Below the pieces are notes generated by a model. That model was not told where the DNA came from, ran no database searches, and was given only the letters and a program-made list of their open reading frames with translations. Source: Rhodococcus sp. B7740 (lineage in GTDB: Bacteria; Actinomycetota; Actinomycetes; Mycobacteriales; Mycobacteriaceae). Taken from it: DNA of 64,000 bases. The stretch is from NCBI RefSeq assembly GCF_000954115.1, contig NZ_CP010797.1, forward strand, positions 1,364,001-1,428,000, given 5' to 3'. The first letter of the stretch is position 1; each line of letters opens with the position of its first letter. Made by a program: the position numbers and the translations under genes. Positions 1-10,573 of the stretch are shown piece after piece.

Positions 1-1516
1 GCGCCGCCGCAAGCGATTGCGGCACACGAGCTTCCACACGCGTGCCCTCTTCCTCGTGGGCCGTCTTCACGATCCGGCCGTCGGTGTGGATTCGCGCGAC
101 CAGATCACCACGGGTGTAGGGCACGAGAACATCGACCAACACGTCCGGCTCGGACAGAATCTCGGCCAGATGATCTCGCAGAGCGTCGATTCCCTCGCCG
201 GTCTTGGCCGAGACGAATCGAGCGCCGTCGAGCAGCCCACGCAGCTGAGTCAGTTGAACCGGATCGGCAGCGTCGATCTTGTTGACCACCAACAACTCCG
301 GCGGCATCTTCGCGTCCTGCTCGCGAACCACCTCGGTGATCACCTCACGCACGGCCTTGATCTGATCGATCGGAAGAGGATCCGAACCGTCGACCACGTG
401 CAGCAGCAGATCTGCATCGGTGACCTCCTCGAGCGTCGAGCGGAACGCCTCGACCAACTGAGTCGGAAGATGCCGAACGAAGCCGACCGTATCGGTCAGC
501 ACGATCTCGCGACCGTCCTCGAGCGTCGACTTGCGCGTGGTGGGATCGAGGGTGGCGAACAGAGCGTTCTGAACCAACACACCGGATCCGGTCAGCGCAT
601 TGAGCAGACTCGACTTGCCTGCGTTGGTGTAGCCCACGATAGCGATCGACGGCACCGTACCGCTCAGGCGCTGTTCGCGTTTGGTGTCGCGGGCCTGCTT
701 CATGCCCTTGATCTCACGGCGCAGCTTGGCCATGCGCTCACGGATGCGTCGACGGTCGGTCTCGATCTTCGTCTCACCCGGTCCGCGCAGACCCACACCA
801 CCATTGCTGCCTGCCCGTCCACCGGCCTGCCGCGACATGGATTCGCCCCAGCCGCGAAGCCTGGGCAACATGTATTCCATCTGCGCGAACGCGACCTGCG
901 CCTTGCCTTCTCGTGAGGTCGCGTGCTGGGCGAAGATGTCGAGGATCAGCGCGGTGCGGTCGATGACCTTGACCTTGACGACCTTCTCCAGCGCATTGAG
1001 CTGAGCAGGGGTCAGTTCACCGTCGCAGATGACCGTGTCGGCGCCGGTCGCGAGGACGATGTCGCGCACCTCCTTGGCCTTACCGGAACCGATGTACGTC
1101 GCGGCATCGGGCTTGTCACGTCGCTGCATCAGCGCTTCGAGCACCTCCGAGCCGGCGGTCTCGGCCAATGCAGCCAGTTCGGTCATGCTGGACTCGGCCT
1201 GCGCGGCCGTACCGGTGGTCCAGACTCCGACCAGCACAACGCGTTCGAGCCGCAGCTGCCGGTACTCGACCTCGGTGACGTCGGTGAGCTCGGTGGACAG
1301 GCCGGCCACTCGACGCAGCGCGGTGCGGTCTTCGAGCTGCATGTCGCCGGAGGACGGGGAATTCTCGTCGCCCAGCGGAGACCGAGCCAGTCGTCTCGAC
1401 CACGCGTCGGACTCTTCACGGGTCCAGGCGGATTCGGTTTCGGGAGCGCCGTCGATGTCGTCGCGACCGTCGTCGACCGGCTCGCCTGCAGGGGATGTTT
1501 CATGTGAGTTCGTCAT
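1..1516 (-). CDS. hflX: GTPase HflX (3' end beyond window)
   Basis: HflX is a ribosome-associated GTPase that splits or rescues stalled 70S ribosomes under stress. About 505 residues are visible and the frame stays open to the window edge, so only the last few residues can be missing compared with the usual actinobacterial length. The N-terminal HflX domain is followed by a glycine-rich linker with GESMSRQAGG and GGVGLRGPGETKIE, then the G domain: P-loop GYTNAGKSS near residue 292, DTVGF (G3) and NKID (G4). The ATG at 1516 is preceded by GGAG at five bases. The first 60 residues or so are acidic and probably disordered. It lies 78 bases downstream of dapF on the same strand, the order also seen in mycobacteria. 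Confidence 0.95.
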   Translation of the reverse strand, partial: MTNSHETSPAGEPVDDGRDDIDGAPETESAWTREESDAWSRRLARSPLGDENSPSSGDMQLEDRTALRRVAGLSTELTDVTEVEYRQLRLERVVLVGVWTTGTAAQAESSMTELAALAETAGSEVLEALMQRRDKPDAATYIGSGKAKEVRDIVLATGADTVICDGELTPAQLNALEKVVKVKVIDRTALILDIFAQHATSREGKAQVAFAQMEYMLPRLRGWGESMSRQAGGRAGSNGGVGLRGPGETKIETDRRRIRERMAKLRREIKGMKQARDTKREQRLSGTVPSIAIVGYTNAGKSSLLNALTGSGVLVQNALFATLDPTTRKSTLEDGREIVLTDTVGFVRHLPTQLVEAFRSTLEEVTDADLLLHVVDGSDPLPIDQIKAVREVITEVVREQDAKMPPELLVVNKIDAADPVQLTQLRGLLDGARFVSAKTGEGIDALRDHLAEILSEPDVLVDVLVPYTRGDLVARIHTDGRIVKTAHEEEGTRVEARVPQSLAAA

Positions 1517-1594
1517 ACGAGCTCCATGATCCACGAAAAGCCCAGCGTATGCACGCGGGTTTCGGTCACGTGGGTGCCGAGGCCTGCGCGATCG

Positions 1595-2464
1595 TCAGGG
1601 CTGGGCCTTCAGCCACCGGTCGTCGATCTCGCCCCGGGCCAGCAACACCGACGGTCCGCGCAGAGTGGCACCGACGTGATCGATGTTCACACGCACCCGA
1701 CCGCCGAGCACACCGACGCTCACCTCCCCGGTCTCGAGGCCCTCGTAGGACAGCGCCGCTGCGGCCGCTGCCACGGTTCCGGTGCCACACGATCGCGTCT
1801 CCCCGACGCCACGTTCGAACACACGCATCTGGACGGCACCGTCGTCGAGCCTGGTCAGGATCTCGACGTTCGCACCGTGGGGGAAGAACTCGGAATCCAG
1901 TGTCGGCGGTTGGGTAAAGTCGAGCGCGCCGAGAGATGCGCGTGTCAACGCACCGTCGACACAGGCCAGGTGAGGATTGCCGACGTCGATTCCGATGCCC
2001 TCGTACGTCCCGCCCGCGAGGGTCGCCGAGCTCGAGCCCATCAGCGTGACGTCCCCCATGGCCACGGTGACATCGGCGTCGGTGTCGTCGAACGAGTGAA
2101 CGGTCACAGCGCGTGCGCCTGCCCGCGAACCCACCACGAACTGGTCACGTTGTTCGAGGTCGTGCACCCGCAGGAAGTGCGCGAACACCCGCACACCGTT
2201 GCCGCACATCTCGGCGATGGTGCCGTCACCGTTGCGGTAGTCCATGAACCAGTCCTCGGGCTCGACACCCGGCGGCATTCGGTCGAGTACGCCTGCATCT
2301 CGGAGCACACCGGCCCGGGCGACGCGCAGAATCCCGTCGGCACCGAGGCCCTGGCGTCGATCGCACAACACCGACACCGCCGACCTGGTGAGTTCGAGCT
2401 CGGCTGCCGGATCCGGCAGCACGACGAAGTCGTTCTGAGTTCCGTGGCCTTTGGCGAATTCCAT
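1595..2464 (-). CDS. dapF: Diaminopimelate epimerase
   Basis: It interconverts LL- and meso-diaminopimelate, giving the precursor of lysine and of the DAP cross-link of peptidoglycan; cytosolic and cofactor-free. At 289 residues it has family length. Both catalytic cysteines of the two-base mechanism are visible: Cys87 in MCGNGVR and Cys226 in [10 protein letters not shown], each at the head of one half of the duplicated fold. The start ([13 protein letters not shown]) is the conserved DapF N-terminus. It lies 24 bases downstream of miaA and is probably cotranscribed with it. Two other lysine-pathway genes (dapA, dapB) lie elsewhere in this window. Confidence 0.96.
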   Translation of the reverse strand: MEFAKGHGTQNDFVVLPDPAAELELTRSAVSVLCDRRQGLGADGILRVARAGVLRDAGVLDRMPPGVEPEDWFMDYRNGDGTIAEMCGNGVRVFAHFLRVHDLEQRDQFVVGSRAGARAVTVHSFDDTDADVTVAMGDVTLMGSSSATLAGGTYEGIGIDVGNPHLACVDGALTRASLGALDFTQPPTLDSEFFPHGANVEILTRLDDGAVQMRVFERGVGETRSCGTGTVAAAAAALSYEGLETGEVSVGVLGGRVRVNIDHVGATLRGPSVLLARGEIDDRWLKAQP

Positions 2465-2488
2465 GGTCGCGAGTCTACGGGCGTACGG

Positions 2489-3418
2489 CTAGGAGGGGTC
2501 GATCGCGGACAGTGCGTCCGAGGTCAGCGTCGGCGAGGTGCCGTCGAGCCACCGGACGCGTTCGTCGCGACGAAACCAGGATCGCTGGCGTCGTACGTAG
2601 CGTCGGGTTCCGATGAATGTCCGTTCGCGTGCGTGCTCGACGTCGTAGTCCCCCGCCAGCACGTCGAGAGCCTGCGCGTACCCGATCGCCCGCGACGCGG
2701 TGACGCCCTCGCGCAGTCCCAGGGCGAGCAGCCCTTCCACTTCGTCGAGCAATCCCGTCTCGAACATCAGCCGAGTGCGCTCGGCGATCCGCTCGTCCAG
2801 TTCGGCCGTGTCGCGGTCGACTCCCAACACCACCGTGCCCCAGCGAGGTGCACCGATCTTCGGGGCCGATGCCGCGAACGGCTGCCCGGTCAGCTCCACC
2901 ACCTCGAGCGCTCGGACCATCCGCCTGCCGTCGGTGGGCAGGATCGACGCGGCAGCCTCGGGATCGGCGGCCGTCAACACGCGATGGATCTCCTCGACGC
3001 CGTCGCGCTCGAGGACGGCTTCCCATTTCGCTCGAACGACGGGGTCGGTGGCCGGAAACGCCCACTCGTCGAGCAACGACTGGACGTACATCATCGATCC
3101 GCCGACGATGATCGGCCGCGAACCCCGCGATCGAATGTCCTCGACGTCGGCGACCGCAGCCTCCTGGTAGCGGGCGACGGTAGCGATGTCGGTGACCTCG
3201 AGCACATCGAGTTGGTGGTGCGCAATCCCGCGCCGCTGCGCGACGGGCACTTTCGCGGTCCCGATGTCCATCCCCCGGTACTGCTGCATCGCGTCGATGT
3301 TGACGATTTCGCCGCCGAGTTCCTCGGCCAGATCGAGAGCCAGATCGGACTTTCCTGTGGCAGTCGGCCCGATGACCGCGACCGGTGTCGTGGCCGAATC
3401 GCTCGCCCCGTCAACCAC
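2489..3418 (-). CDS. miaA: tRNA dimethylallyltransferase MiaA
   Basis: MiaA transfers a dimethylallyl group to N6 of A37 in tRNAs reading UNN codons; MiaB, also in this window, then methylthiolates the product. The open frame runs up to 3607, but its first 63 codons do not look like MiaA. The GTG at 3418 gives 309 residues, the family length, and places the P-loop GPTATGKS at residues 17-24. The target region [17 protein letters not shown] follows. The start overlaps the stop of the upstream gene by eight bases (GTGGTTGA), suggesting translational coupling. Confidence 0.95.
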   Translation of the reverse strand: MVDGASDSATTPVAVIGPTATGKSDLALDLAEELGGEIVNIDAMQQYRGMDIGTAKVPVAQRRGIAHHQLDVLEVTDIATVARYQEAAVADVEDIRSRGSRPIIVGGSMMYVQSLLDEWAFPATDPVVRAKWEAVLERDGVEEIHRVLTAADPEAAASILPTDGRRMVRALEVVELTGQPFAASAPKIGAPRWGTVVLGVDRDTAELDERIAERTRLMFETGLLDEVEGLLALGLREGVTASRAIGYAQALDVLAGDYDVEHARERTFIGTRRYVRRQRSWFRRDERVRWLDGTSPTLTSDALSAIDPS

Positions 3419-4202
3419 GAGCCCAGGTCCCCACGAAGTATCCGACCCCGAAGGGCGCACCTCGGTAGAGCTCGGCCGTCGTTGTCGCATCGGCTCCAGC
3501 GAGTGCCGCCAGCACCTGCCACGCCGCTCTGCCGCCGACACCGAGCGAAGCGCACAGGTCCGGATCCAGATGCGCCAATGCATCGACGTCGGCGCTCGCG
3601 AGGGCATCGTCGATACTGCGCTGGACCCCCTCGGCGCGCTCGTCGAACGATCCGGGTGCCTTCGGAGTCAGTGTGTTAGCCCCGTCTGCCAGCAGCAGAA
3701 CGCCCCAGGTCTCCGCCGAGGCGTCGAACTCTCGGCGCAGCTGCTCGCCGAACTCGGCGCACGACCCGGGGCTCGCATCGGCCGCGATCGTGCGGACCTC
3801 GACCGCAGCGTCGGGCGCTGCCACCCCGCGCAGCCATCCGGCGATCAGAACCGCCAGCGGCAGGTCCGGATCTGCCGCAGAGTGCGCTGCGCCGCCGGAC
3901 AGGCTCACCACCACGTCGACTCCGAAGCCCCGGAACGTGCCGACGGTGGCCGTGCCGTAGGTGGACGACACGCGGTCGACGCCGACCGCTATCCAGCGGT
4001 CGACCGTCGACGCCAGATGGGTGGTCGCGTCGACGGCGGCGGTCCGCAGATCGCCTGTCCGGGCCGCCCCCGCGCCCATCAGTTCGGGGACCAGCAACGG
4101 TGGAGAGGGCACCAGGGCCGCGGCACGAAACACGAGTACCACGCTAGTCGGTGGCGCGACTTGCCCCGACGAGTCCACCTCGAGTCGTCTGAGCTGTTTC
4201 AA
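3411..4202 (-). CDS. Class III extradiol-dioxygenase-fold protein (Rv2728c-like)
   Basis: An alanine-rich protein of 263 residues encoded directly upstream of miaA, the position of Rv2728c in M. tuberculosis. It resembles the class III extradiol ring-cleavage dioxygenase subunit B / MEMO-like fold: a start such as [23 protein letters not shown], with an internal [23 protein letters not shown] near residues 165-190. No clear pair of metal-binding histidines is seen at the N-terminus, so enzymatic activity is doubtful. It is translationally coupled to miaA through an eight-base overlap. The assignment rests on synteny and general resemblance; the substrate is unknown. Confidence 0.75.
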   Translation of the reverse strand: MKQLRRLEVDSSGQVAPPTSVVLVFRAAALVPSPPLLVPELMGAGAARTGDLRTAAVDATTHLASTVDRWIAVGVDRVSSTYGTATVGTFRGFGVDVVVSLSGGAAHSAADPDLPLAVLIAGWLRGVAAPDAAVEVRTIAADASPGSCAEFGEQLRREFDASAETWGVLLLADGANTLTPKAPGSFDERAEGVQRSIDDALASADVDALAHLDPDLCASLGVGGRAAWQVLAALAGADATTTAELYRGAPFGVGYFVGTWARG

Positions 4203-4285
4203 TGGTCCGATCGGTCGTCACCTAGTTCAATGGTGTCCAGATCGCGATTGAAGGCAGCCGTGACGCGCGGCAGAGATGAGGAACA

Positions 4286-5773
4286 ATGACCGACCCGAAC
4301 GCCGGCACTCCCACCACCCCCGAGGCTGCATCCTCGGATGCAGCCGCCCAGACCCCCGGTGCGACCGCGCCCGGTGCAGCGAACCAGGGCGGACCCAAGC
4401 CCGGCGGTGGACCCAAGCCCGGCAGTGGACCGAAGCCCGGTGGAGGACCCAGGCCCGGCGGCCCGGGTCCCGGCTCTCCTCGTCCCGGCGGTTCGGCCGG
4501 TGCCAAGCCCCACCCGACCCCCTCCCACGTCCCGACCGCGATCCCGACGGTCGCGCCTGCGAGCGACCCCAGCAAGTTCGGCAGAGTCGACGACGACGGC
4601 ACCGCATGGGTGACCACCGCCGACGGTGAGCGGCAGATCGGGTCCTGGCAGGCAGGAGACGCGGCGGAAGGACTCGCCCATTTCGGTCGGCGCTACGACG
4701 ATCTGGCCACCGAGGTCGCTCTGCTGGAAGCTCGATTGACCTCAGGTACCGGCGATGCCAAGAAGACCAAGGCCGCGGCGTCCGCGTTGTTGGAGAGCCT
4801 GCCGACCGCTGCTGTGATCGGCGACCTCGATCTGCTCGCCAGGCGACTCGACGCGGTCGTCGAGCATTCGGACGCCGCAGCAGCGGTGGCCAAACACGAA
4901 AGGGAGCTCGAACGCGCCGAGCACACCGCGCGCAAGGAAGCCCTCGCCGTCGAAGCCGAGCAGATCGGTAGCGAATCGACCCAGTGGAAGCATGCGGGCG
5001 ATCGGCTGCGAGAGATCCTCGACGAGTGGAAGACGATTCGCGGGGTCGACCGCAAGATCGACGATGCCCTGTGGAAGCGGTACTCCAAGGCACGGGAGAA
5101 CTTCAACCGTCGCCGCGGTGCCCATTTCGCCGATCTCGATCGTGAGCGCGGTGCGGCCAAGACTCGGAAGGAAGAACTGGTCGAGCGGGCCAGAGCCTTG
5201 TCGTCGTCCACGGACTGGGGACCCACCGCAGCAGCGTTCCGCGATCTGCTGGTGGAGTGGAAGGCATCCGGCCGTGCCCCACGCGATGCCGACGACGCGC
5301 TGTGGAAGAACTTCAAGGCCGCACAGGACGTGTTCTTCGCTGCCCGCAACGCCGCGGCCTCCGAGCGGGACGCCGAGTTCGAGGCCAACGCCGAGGCCAA
5401 GGAAGCCCTGCTGGCCAAGACACACATAGATCCGAGCAAGGACCTCGATGCCGCCCGTTCGGCACTGCGCGACCTGCAGGACAAGTGGGATGCCATCGGC
5501 AAGGTTCCGCGCGAGAAGATGCAGGAACTCGAGGGCAAGCTGAGGGCGATCGAGAAGTCCGTCCACGACGCGGTGGAGGCCCAGTGGCGTCGTTCGGATC
5601 CCGAGGCCGTCGCCCGCGCCGCCCAGTTCCGCGAGCGGGTGGCTCAGTTCGAGGATCAGGCCGCCAAGGCGACCGCAGCAGGCAAGACCAAGGATGCCGA
5701 GCGTGCGCTCGCACAGGCGCAGCAGTGGCGCGAGTGGGCCGACGCAGCAGAGAGCGCCGTCGACGAGTTGTGA
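4286..5773 (+). CDS. DUF349 domain protein with proline/glycine-rich N-terminus
   Basis: A 495-residue protein. Residues about 10-90 are low-complexity Pro/Gly/Ala sequence including a four-fold hexapeptide repeat (GPKPGG type). The rest is highly charged and helical, with three repeating blocks of DUF349 character, each containing a pattern such as [27 protein letters not shown]. The C-terminal block ends in a predicted coiled coil rich in Ala, Glu and Gln. An orthologue sits at this place in mycobacteria (Rv2731). The molecular function is not established. The gene is convergent with the membrane-protein gene at 5811 and transcribed against the miaA and miaB clusters. Confidence 0.88.
   Translation: MTDPNAGTPTTPEAASSDAAAQTPGATAPGAANQGGPKPGGGPKPGSGPKPGGGPRPGGPGPGSPRPGGSAGAKPHPTPSHVPTAIPTVAPASDPSKFGRVDDDGTAWVTTADGERQIGSWQAGDAAEGLAHFGRRYDDLATEVALLEARLTSGTGDAKKTKAAASALLESLPTAAVIGDLDLLARRLDAVVEHSDAAAAVAKHERELERAEHTARKEALAVEAEQIGSESTQWKHAGDRLREILDEWKTIRGVDRKIDDALWKRYSKARENFNRRRGAHFADLDRERGAAKTRKEELVERARALSSSTDWGPTAAAFRDLLVEWKASGRAPRDADDALWKNFKAAQDVFFAARNAAASERDAEFEANAEAKEALLAKTHIDPSKDLDAARSALRDLQDKWDAIGKVPREKMQELEGKLRAIEKSVHDAVEAQWRRSDPEAVARAAQFRERVAQFEDQAAKATAAGKTKDAERALAQAQQWREWADAAESAVDEL
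4391..4462 (+). repeat. Four-copy 18-bp tandem repeat in coding sequence
   Basis: Four imperfect in-frame units start at 4391, 4409, 4427 and 4445. Each encodes a hexapeptide of the form G-P-K/R-P-G-G/S, residues 36-59 of the DUF349 protein. The copies differ mostly at third positions, so the array probably arose by duplication within the gene and copy number may vary between strains. Confidence 0.85.
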
Positions 5774-5810
5774 TCGACCGGCACTCCTGACCGGGGGCGG
5801 CCGATCGGAC

Positions 5811-6398
5811 CTACGGGGCCGAGTGGCCGTCCCACAGGCGCAGCTTCTGTTCGCCCGACGCGGCGGCGATGCGTCGCTGCTCCTGGGCCGCGAGCTGGGC
5901 GTTCGTCTTGTTCCACACGGCCTTGAGCCAATGGAACGTCAACGCGATGACGGCGATCCACGCGATGATCAGTCCGATTCCCGGTCCGGCACCCTGCAGG
6001 TTGTCCGGCACGGTCTGCCGCGTCCAGATCGAGAGCATGCCGTACACCGACGACACCGCACATCCCGCGAGGGCGGCCCACGCCAACGCCCAGATACGGG
6101 TGACGAGCGCGAGCACCGACATCACCACGCCGAACGTCAGCACCAGCACGACGAAGACGCGTGACGGCAGCGCGATGGACTCGGCAACTGCGGCTTCTCC
6201 ACCCGTGAGCACGTCGAATCCGCTGGCCGATCCGGTGTGCGGCAACGCGAACGTGACCAACAGGACCAGTACCAGCCCGGCCACGACCATGGCCCGCGCT
6301 CCCGGGTCCAGTTCCGTCATCACCGCCCTCTCCGTTCGCCCGAGTTCCTCGGCGGATCGAGAGGGTACGACGCGATCGGGTCCGTCTGTGTCTGTCAT
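5811..6398 (-). CDS. Four-helix membrane protein (Rv2732c-like)
   Basis: A conserved actinobacterial membrane protein of 195 residues, function unknown. Four hydrophobic stretches are visible, near residues 35-55, 78-98, 102-122 and 137-157, followed by a basic C-terminal tail. I chose the ATG at 6398 because it overlaps the stop of miaB as ATGA and has AGGA upstream; an alternative ATG lies three codons earlier. It is directly downstream of, and probably cotranslated with, miaB, as in mycobacteria. Confidence 0.85.
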   Translation of the reverse strand: MTDTDGPDRVVPSRSAEELGRTERAVMTELDPGARAMVVAGLVLVLLVTFALPHTGSASGFDVLTGGEAAVAESIALPSRVFVVLVLTFGVVMSVLALVTRIWALAWAALAGCAVSSVYGMLSIWTRQTVPDNLQGAGPGIGLIIAWIAVIALTFHWLKAVWNKTNAQLAAQEQRRIAAASGEQKLRLWDGHSAP

Positions 6399-7975
6399 GC
6401 GGTGCATCCTGTCTCTACCGGTAGCGGCGCCGGTGCGCCGATCGAGGGAAGTCCGAGGCCGACGCCGATCGGTGCCGTCTTGGGCATCACACCGCGTTCG
6501 TGGGCGTCTCCTGCTGCCGTACGGCGATGCGTGAGCACGCCGGCGTCGGCGATGAGGTGGTACGGCGCAGCGGCCGTCAGCGTGGTGGTGACGACGTCGC
6601 CCGGGCGGATCTCGCTCACGCGATCGGCGTCGACTGCGAAATGCACGAGTCGGCCGTCCCTGGCTCGCCCGCTCATCCGATGCGTCGCGGCGTTCTTGCG
6701 ACCTTCACCGGTGGCGACGAGCAGTTCGACCTCGGTACCGATCAACTCTCGGTTGGCAGCGAGAACGATCTCTTCCTGCAGAGCGATCAATCGCAGATAC
6801 CGTTCTTGCACAACCTCTTTGGGGATCTGATCGGGCATCTCGGCGGCAGGCGTTCCCGGCCGCTTCGAGTACTGGAAGGTGTAGGCATTGGCGAACTTCG
6901 CCCGCCGAACCACGTCGAGCGTCTGCTCGAAGTCCTCATCGGTCTCACCGGGGAAGCCGACGATGATGTCGGTGGTGATGGCCGCGTGTGGCATGACCGC
7001 GCGCACCTTGTCGATGATGCCCAGGAACTTGCTCTGCCGGTAGGACCTGCGCATCGCCTTGAGGATGCGATCCGATCCGGATTGCAGCGGCATGTGCAGG
7101 GTGGGACAGATGTTCGGGGTGGACGCCATCGCCTCGATGACGTCGTCGGTGAACTCGGCCGGGTGCGGAGAGGTGAACCGCACTCGCTCGAGACCCTCGA
7201 TCGAGCCGCATGCGGTCAGCAGCGATGCGAACGCGCCGCGGTCGCGAGGCATGTCCGGATCGGCGAACGAGGCACCGTACGCATTGACGTTCTGGCCGAG
7301 CAGCGTCACCTCGAGTACACCCTGATCCACCAAAGCCTGTACCTCGGCGAGGATGTCGCCCGGCCTGCGGTCGATCTCCTTGCCGCGCAGGGCCGGGACG
7401 ATGCAGAAAGTGCAGGTGTTGTTGCAGCCCACCGAGATCGAGACCCAGCCCGCGTATGTCGATTCGCGTTTCGCCGGCAGGGTCGACGGGAAGGCCTCGA
7501 GGGATTCGAGAATCTCGACCTGTGCCCGTTCGTTGTGCCGGGCGCGCTCGAGCAACACCGGCAACGACCCGATGTTGTGGGTTCCGAAGACCACGTCGAC
7601 CCACGGAGCCTTCTCGACGACGGTGCTGCGGTCCTTCTGCGCCAGGCAACCACCGACCGCGATCTGCATGTTGGGGTTCCGCGTCTTCGCGGGCCGCAAC
7701 ATGCCGAGGTTGCCGTACAGCTTGTTGTCGGCGTTCTCGCGCACCGCGCACGTGTTGAAGACGACCAGATCGGCGTCGGTGCCTGCGTCTGCCGGAACAT
7801 AGCCCGCTTCCTCGAGCAGCCCGGACAACCGCTCGGAATCGTGGACGTTCATCTGGCAACCGTGCGTACGCACTTCGTAGCTGCGGGGAACCGACGCCGA
7901 CGGGTCCGTCACCGGGACGGGATCGGTACTCCCGTGATCGGCCACGTCCACGGTCGGAAAAACACTCGTTTGCAC
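6395..7975 (-). CDS. miaB: tRNA-2-methylthio-N6-dimethylallyladenosine synthase MiaB
   Basis: A radical-SAM methylthiotransferase acting on i6A37 of tRNA after MiaA. The N-terminal UPF0004 domain carries three cluster cysteines, in [16 protein letters not shown] and VGGCLAQKD. The radical-SAM CxxxCxxC is [12 protein letters not shown], and the C-terminus is a TRAM domain ([16 protein letters not shown] onward). The frame is open to 8104, but residues before the GTG at 7975 are unlike MiaB. That start gives 526 residues; a second GTG lies nine codons later, so the exact start is uncertain. It is divergent from gluA across about 165 bases. Confidence 0.94.
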   Translation of the reverse strand: MQTSVFPTVDVADHGSTDPVPVTDPSASVPRSYEVRTHGCQMNVHDSERLSGLLEEAGYVPADAGTDADLVVFNTCAVRENADNKLYGNLGMLRPAKTRNPNMQIAVGGCLAQKDRSTVVEKAPWVDVVFGTHNIGSLPVLLERARHNERAQVEILESLEAFPSTLPAKRESTYAGWVSISVGCNNTCTFCIVPALRGKEIDRRPGDILAEVQALVDQGVLEVTLLGQNVNAYGASFADPDMPRDRGAFASLLTACGSIEGLERVRFTSPHPAEFTDDVIEAMASTPNICPTLHMPLQSGSDRILKAMRRSYRQSKFLGIIDKVRAVMPHAAITTDIIVGFPGETDEDFEQTLDVVRRAKFANAYTFQYSKRPGTPAAEMPDQIPKEVVQERYLRLIALQEEIVLAANRELIGTEVELLVATGEGRKNAATHRMSGRARDGRLVHFAVDADRVSEIRPGDVVTTTLTAAAPYHLIADAGVLTHRRTAAGDAHERGVMPKTAPIGVGLGLPSIGAPAPLPVETGCTA

Positions 7976-8140
7976 CCCTCCAGGGTACGTCCATCGCACC
8001 GACCGGCCCGCCGGGGTCGCGGGCTCCACCACAGACTGTGCAGGGCCGATGCGGGGCAACAGTAAAGTTTCCATTACATAATCGAAGATGACGGGCGAAA
8101 ACACCGGTCGGCGAGGAAACTACGCATAGGGTTTCGACTT

Positions 8141-8923
8141 ATGACGCACGCCACCGACGCGCCGGCATCGACACCCCCGCCGGGCGCGCCCTCGATGATC
8201 TCGCTCAAATCCGTCGACAAACATTTCGGTGATCTGCACGTCCTCAAGGACATCAACCTGGAAGTGCCGGCCGGTCAGGTCGTCATCGTCGTCGGCCCCT
8301 CCGGCTCGGGCAAGTCGACTCTGTGCCGGACGATCAACCGCTTGGAGCCGATCGATTCCGGTGCCATCGAGGTCGACGGAGATCTACTTCCCGCGGAAGG
8401 CAAGGCCCTTGCGGCCCTGCGCGCCGACGTGGGCATGGTGTTCCAGTCGTTCAACCTGTTCGCGCACAAGACGATCCTGCAGAACGTCATGCTCGCGCCC
8501 ATGAAGGTACGCAAGCAGAAGAAGGACGAGGCCGAGAAGAGCGCCTTGGCTCTGCTCGAACGCGTGGGAATCGCCAACCAGGCCGACAAGTACCCCGCTC
8601 AGCTCTCCGGTGGTCAGCAGCAGCGTGTCGCCATCGCGCGATCTCTCGCCATGAACCCCAAGGTGATGTTGTTCGACGAGCCGACCTCGGCCCTCGACCC
8701 CGAGATGGTCAACGAGGTACTCGACGTCATGACCTCGCTCGCCAAGGAGGGCATGACGATGCTCGTCGTCACCCACGAGATGGGCTTCGCCCGCAAGGCC
8801 GGCGACCGCGTCATCTTCATGGCCGACGGAGCCGTCGTCGAGGACACCGATCCCGAGACCTTCTTCAAGTCGCCCAAGTCCGAGCGTGCCAAGGACTTCC
8901 TCGGCAAGATCCTCGGTCACTGA
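8141..8923 (+). CDS. gluA: Glutamate ABC transporter ATP-binding protein
   Basis: ATPase of a polar amino-acid importer, 260 residues. Walker [10 protein letters not shown] lies at about residues 52-60, the signature LSGGQQQR near 155, Walker B VMLFDEP near 175, with D-loop and H-loop (VVTHEMGF) following. The downstream binding protein and two permeases give the complete gluABCD order, and the place beside recX-recA matches the experimentally known glutamate importer of Corynebacterium glutamicum. This is the basis for calling the substrate glutamate rather than a general polar amino acid. AGGG lies ten bases before the ATG. Confidence 0.92.
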   Translation: MTHATDAPASTPPPGAPSMISLKSVDKHFGDLHVLKDINLEVPAGQVVIVVGPSGSGKSTLCRTINRLEPIDSGAIEVDGDLLPAEGKALAALRADVGMVFQSFNLFAHKTILQNVMLAPMKVRKQKKDEAEKSALALLERVGIANQADKYPAQLSGGQQQRVAIARSLAMNPKVMLFDEPTSALDPEMVNEVLDVMTSLAKEGMTMLVVTHEMGFARKAGDRVIFMADGAVVEDTDPETFFKSPKSERAKDFLGKILGH

Positions 8924-8976
8924 CCCGCTTCACTGTTCACCCCGAATACCCGAACCGATCCCTAAGGACATTCACT

Positions 8977-9810
8977 GTGAGAATCACCCGACCGCTTCGC
9001 TTCGGTGTCGCCATCGCCGCTCTGTCCATCGTCGCCACCGCCTGCGGCGGCGGAGAGGAAGCTCGCACCATCTCGAGCAGCGCCGAGTCCGGCAACCTCA
9101 TCGTCGGCATCAAGTTCGACCAGCCCGGTCTCGGTCTGCGCAATCCCGACGGCACGTTCAGCGGCTTCGACGTCGAGGTGGCCAAGTACGTCGCCGGCAA
9201 GCTCGGTGTCGACGAGGCCAACATCGAGTTCAAGGAGTCCCCCTCGGCGCAGCGCGAGACTCTGATCGAGAACGGCGAGGTCGACTACATCGTCGCCACC
9301 TACTCCATCACCGACACCCGCAAGGAAAAGGTCGGTTTCGCCGGCCCGTACTTCGTGGCGGGACAGTCGTTGCTCGTTCGTGAGGACAACACCGACATCA
9401 CCGGTGCCGATTCGCTCAACGACGGCAAGCGACTCTGCTCGGTCACCGGTTCCACCCCGGCCCAGAACATCGCCGACGAGTACCCCGGCGTGCAGCTGCA
9501 GCCGTTCGACACGTACTCCGCGTGCGTCGAGGCGCTGCGCAACGGCACCGTCGATGCGGTGACCACCGACGACATCATCCTCGCCGGCTACGCCGCTCAG
9601 TCCCCCGGACAGTTCAAGGTGGTCGGTGAGCCGTTCACCACGGAGAACTACGGCATCGGCCTGAACAAGGACGACACCGAAGGACGTAACCAGATCAACG
9701 ACGCCATCGAGGAGATGGTGTCGAGCGGTGCATGGGAGCAGGCCTTCAACGACACCGTGGGCGCATCGGGCTACCCGCTGCCGACCCCGCCCACCGTCGA
9801 CCGCTACTGA
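8977..9810 (+). CDS. gluB: Glutamate-binding lipoprotein
   Basis: Substrate-binding component, 277 residues, of the SBP_bac_3 family. The GTG at 8977 is chosen because AAGGA lies nine bases upstream and the protein then begins with a lipoprotein signal peptide: basic start, hydrophobic core and a lipobox-like VATAC with Cys23 as the acylation site. The mature part has the family hallmarks GFDVEVAKYVAGKLG and a GTVDAVTTDDIILAGY lobe-two motif. A longer frame reaches back into gluA but is not coding there. A strong hairpin follows the stop codon. Confidence 0.92.
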   Translation: MRITRPLRFGVAIAALSIVATACGGGEEARTISSSAESGNLIVGIKFDQPGLGLRNPDGTFSGFDVEVAKYVAGKLGVDEANIEFKESPSAQRETLIENGEVDYIVATYSITDTRKEKVGFAGPYFVAGQSLLVREDNTDITGADSLNDGKRLCSVTGSTPAQNIADEYPGVQLQPFDTYSACVEALRNGTVDAVTTDDIILAGYAAQSPGQFKVVGEPFTTENYGIGLNKDDTEGRNQINDAIEEMVSSGAWEQAFNDTVGASGYPLPTPPTVDRY

Positions 9811-9820
9811 TCGACCCTCT

Positions 9821-9858
9821 CGTCGTGTTCCGCGAGCGCGTGCGCGCGGAACACGACG
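9821..9858 (+). terminator. Intercistronic hairpin between gluB and gluC
   Basis: A perfect 14-bp stem (9821-9834 with 9845-9858, arms CGTCGTGTTCCGCG and its complement) and a 10-base loop lies 11 bases after the gluB stop, and no run of T follows. In binding-protein operons such structures stabilise the upstream message or stop part of transcription, so that the binding protein exceeds the permeases; that role is inferred here. Confidence 0.75.
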
Positions 9859-9895
9859 GTTGGATCTCGCCGAGCCGTGAGGATCAACAAGCACC

Positions 9896-10573
9896 GTGAA
9901 CCTATTGAGCAAGTACGGCGATCAATTGATCGACGCGTTTCTCTCGACCATCTACCTGACGTTGGCATCCCTCGTCGGCGCGCTGGTCATCGGAACGATC
10001 ATTGCCACGATGCGGGTGTCTCCCATCCCGATCGCGCGTGGCATCGCCGCGACGTACGTCACCATCTTCCGTAACACCCCGTTGACCCTGATCATCCTGT
10101 TCACCTCGTTCGGCCTGTACCAGACCATGGGTGTCTCGCTCGCGTCGGAACCGTCCTCGACCTTCCTCGACGACAACAACTTCCGTCTGGCAATCCTCGG
10201 TCTGAGTGTCTACACCGCGTCGTTCGTCGCAGAATCTCTGCGATCGGGAATCAACACGGTCCCCGTCGGTCAGGCCGAGGCCGGCCGCTCACTGGGTATG
10301 ACGTTCACCCAGAACATCTCCATCGTCGTTCTGCCACAGGCGTTCCGCGCCGTGGTCGGACCGCTCGGCAGTGTCGTGATCGCACTGACGAAGAACACGA
10401 CGATCGCATCGGTCATCGGCGTCGCCGAGGCGTCGTTCCTGATGAAGAACATGATCGAGAACGAGGCCGCGATCTTCGTGGTCGGCGGCATCTTCGCGCT
10501 CGGTTTCATGATCCTGACGCTCCCGACCGGGTTGCTGTTCGGCTACATCAGCAAGCGATTGGCGGTGTCATGA
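9896..10573 (+). CDS. gluC: Glutamate ABC transporter permease
   Basis: Inner-membrane permease of the HisM/GlnP type, 225 residues with about five transmembrane helices. It carries the ATPase-contacting EAA loop: AESLRSGINTVPVGQAEAGRS, then LPQAFRAVVGPLGS. The GTG start at 9896 has GTGAGGA some fourteen bases upstream, a weak placement. The stop overlaps the start of gluD as ATGA, so the two permeases are probably coupled and form a heterodimer in the membrane. Confidence 0.92.
   Translation: MNLLSKYGDQLIDAFLSTIYLTLASLVGALVIGTIIATMRVSPIPIARGIAATYVTIFRNTPLTLIILFTSFGLYQTMGVSLASEPSSTFLDDNNFRLAILGLSVYTASFVAESLRSGINTVPVGQAEAGRSLGMTFTQNISIVVLPQAFRAVVGPLGSVVIALTKNTTIASVIGVAEASFLMKNMIENEAAIFVVGGIFALGFMILTLPTGLLFGYISKRLAVS

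Noticed and set aside
1526..3679. A 717-codon plus-strand open frame
   Set aside because: It is antisense to dapF and miaA, which carry all catalytic motifs. Its product is compositionally biased and shows no domain.
5774..5810. Possible terminator between the convergent DUF349 and membrane-protein genes
   Set aside because: The inverted bases around GATCG/CGATC have a mismatch in the stem, so the hairpin is weak.
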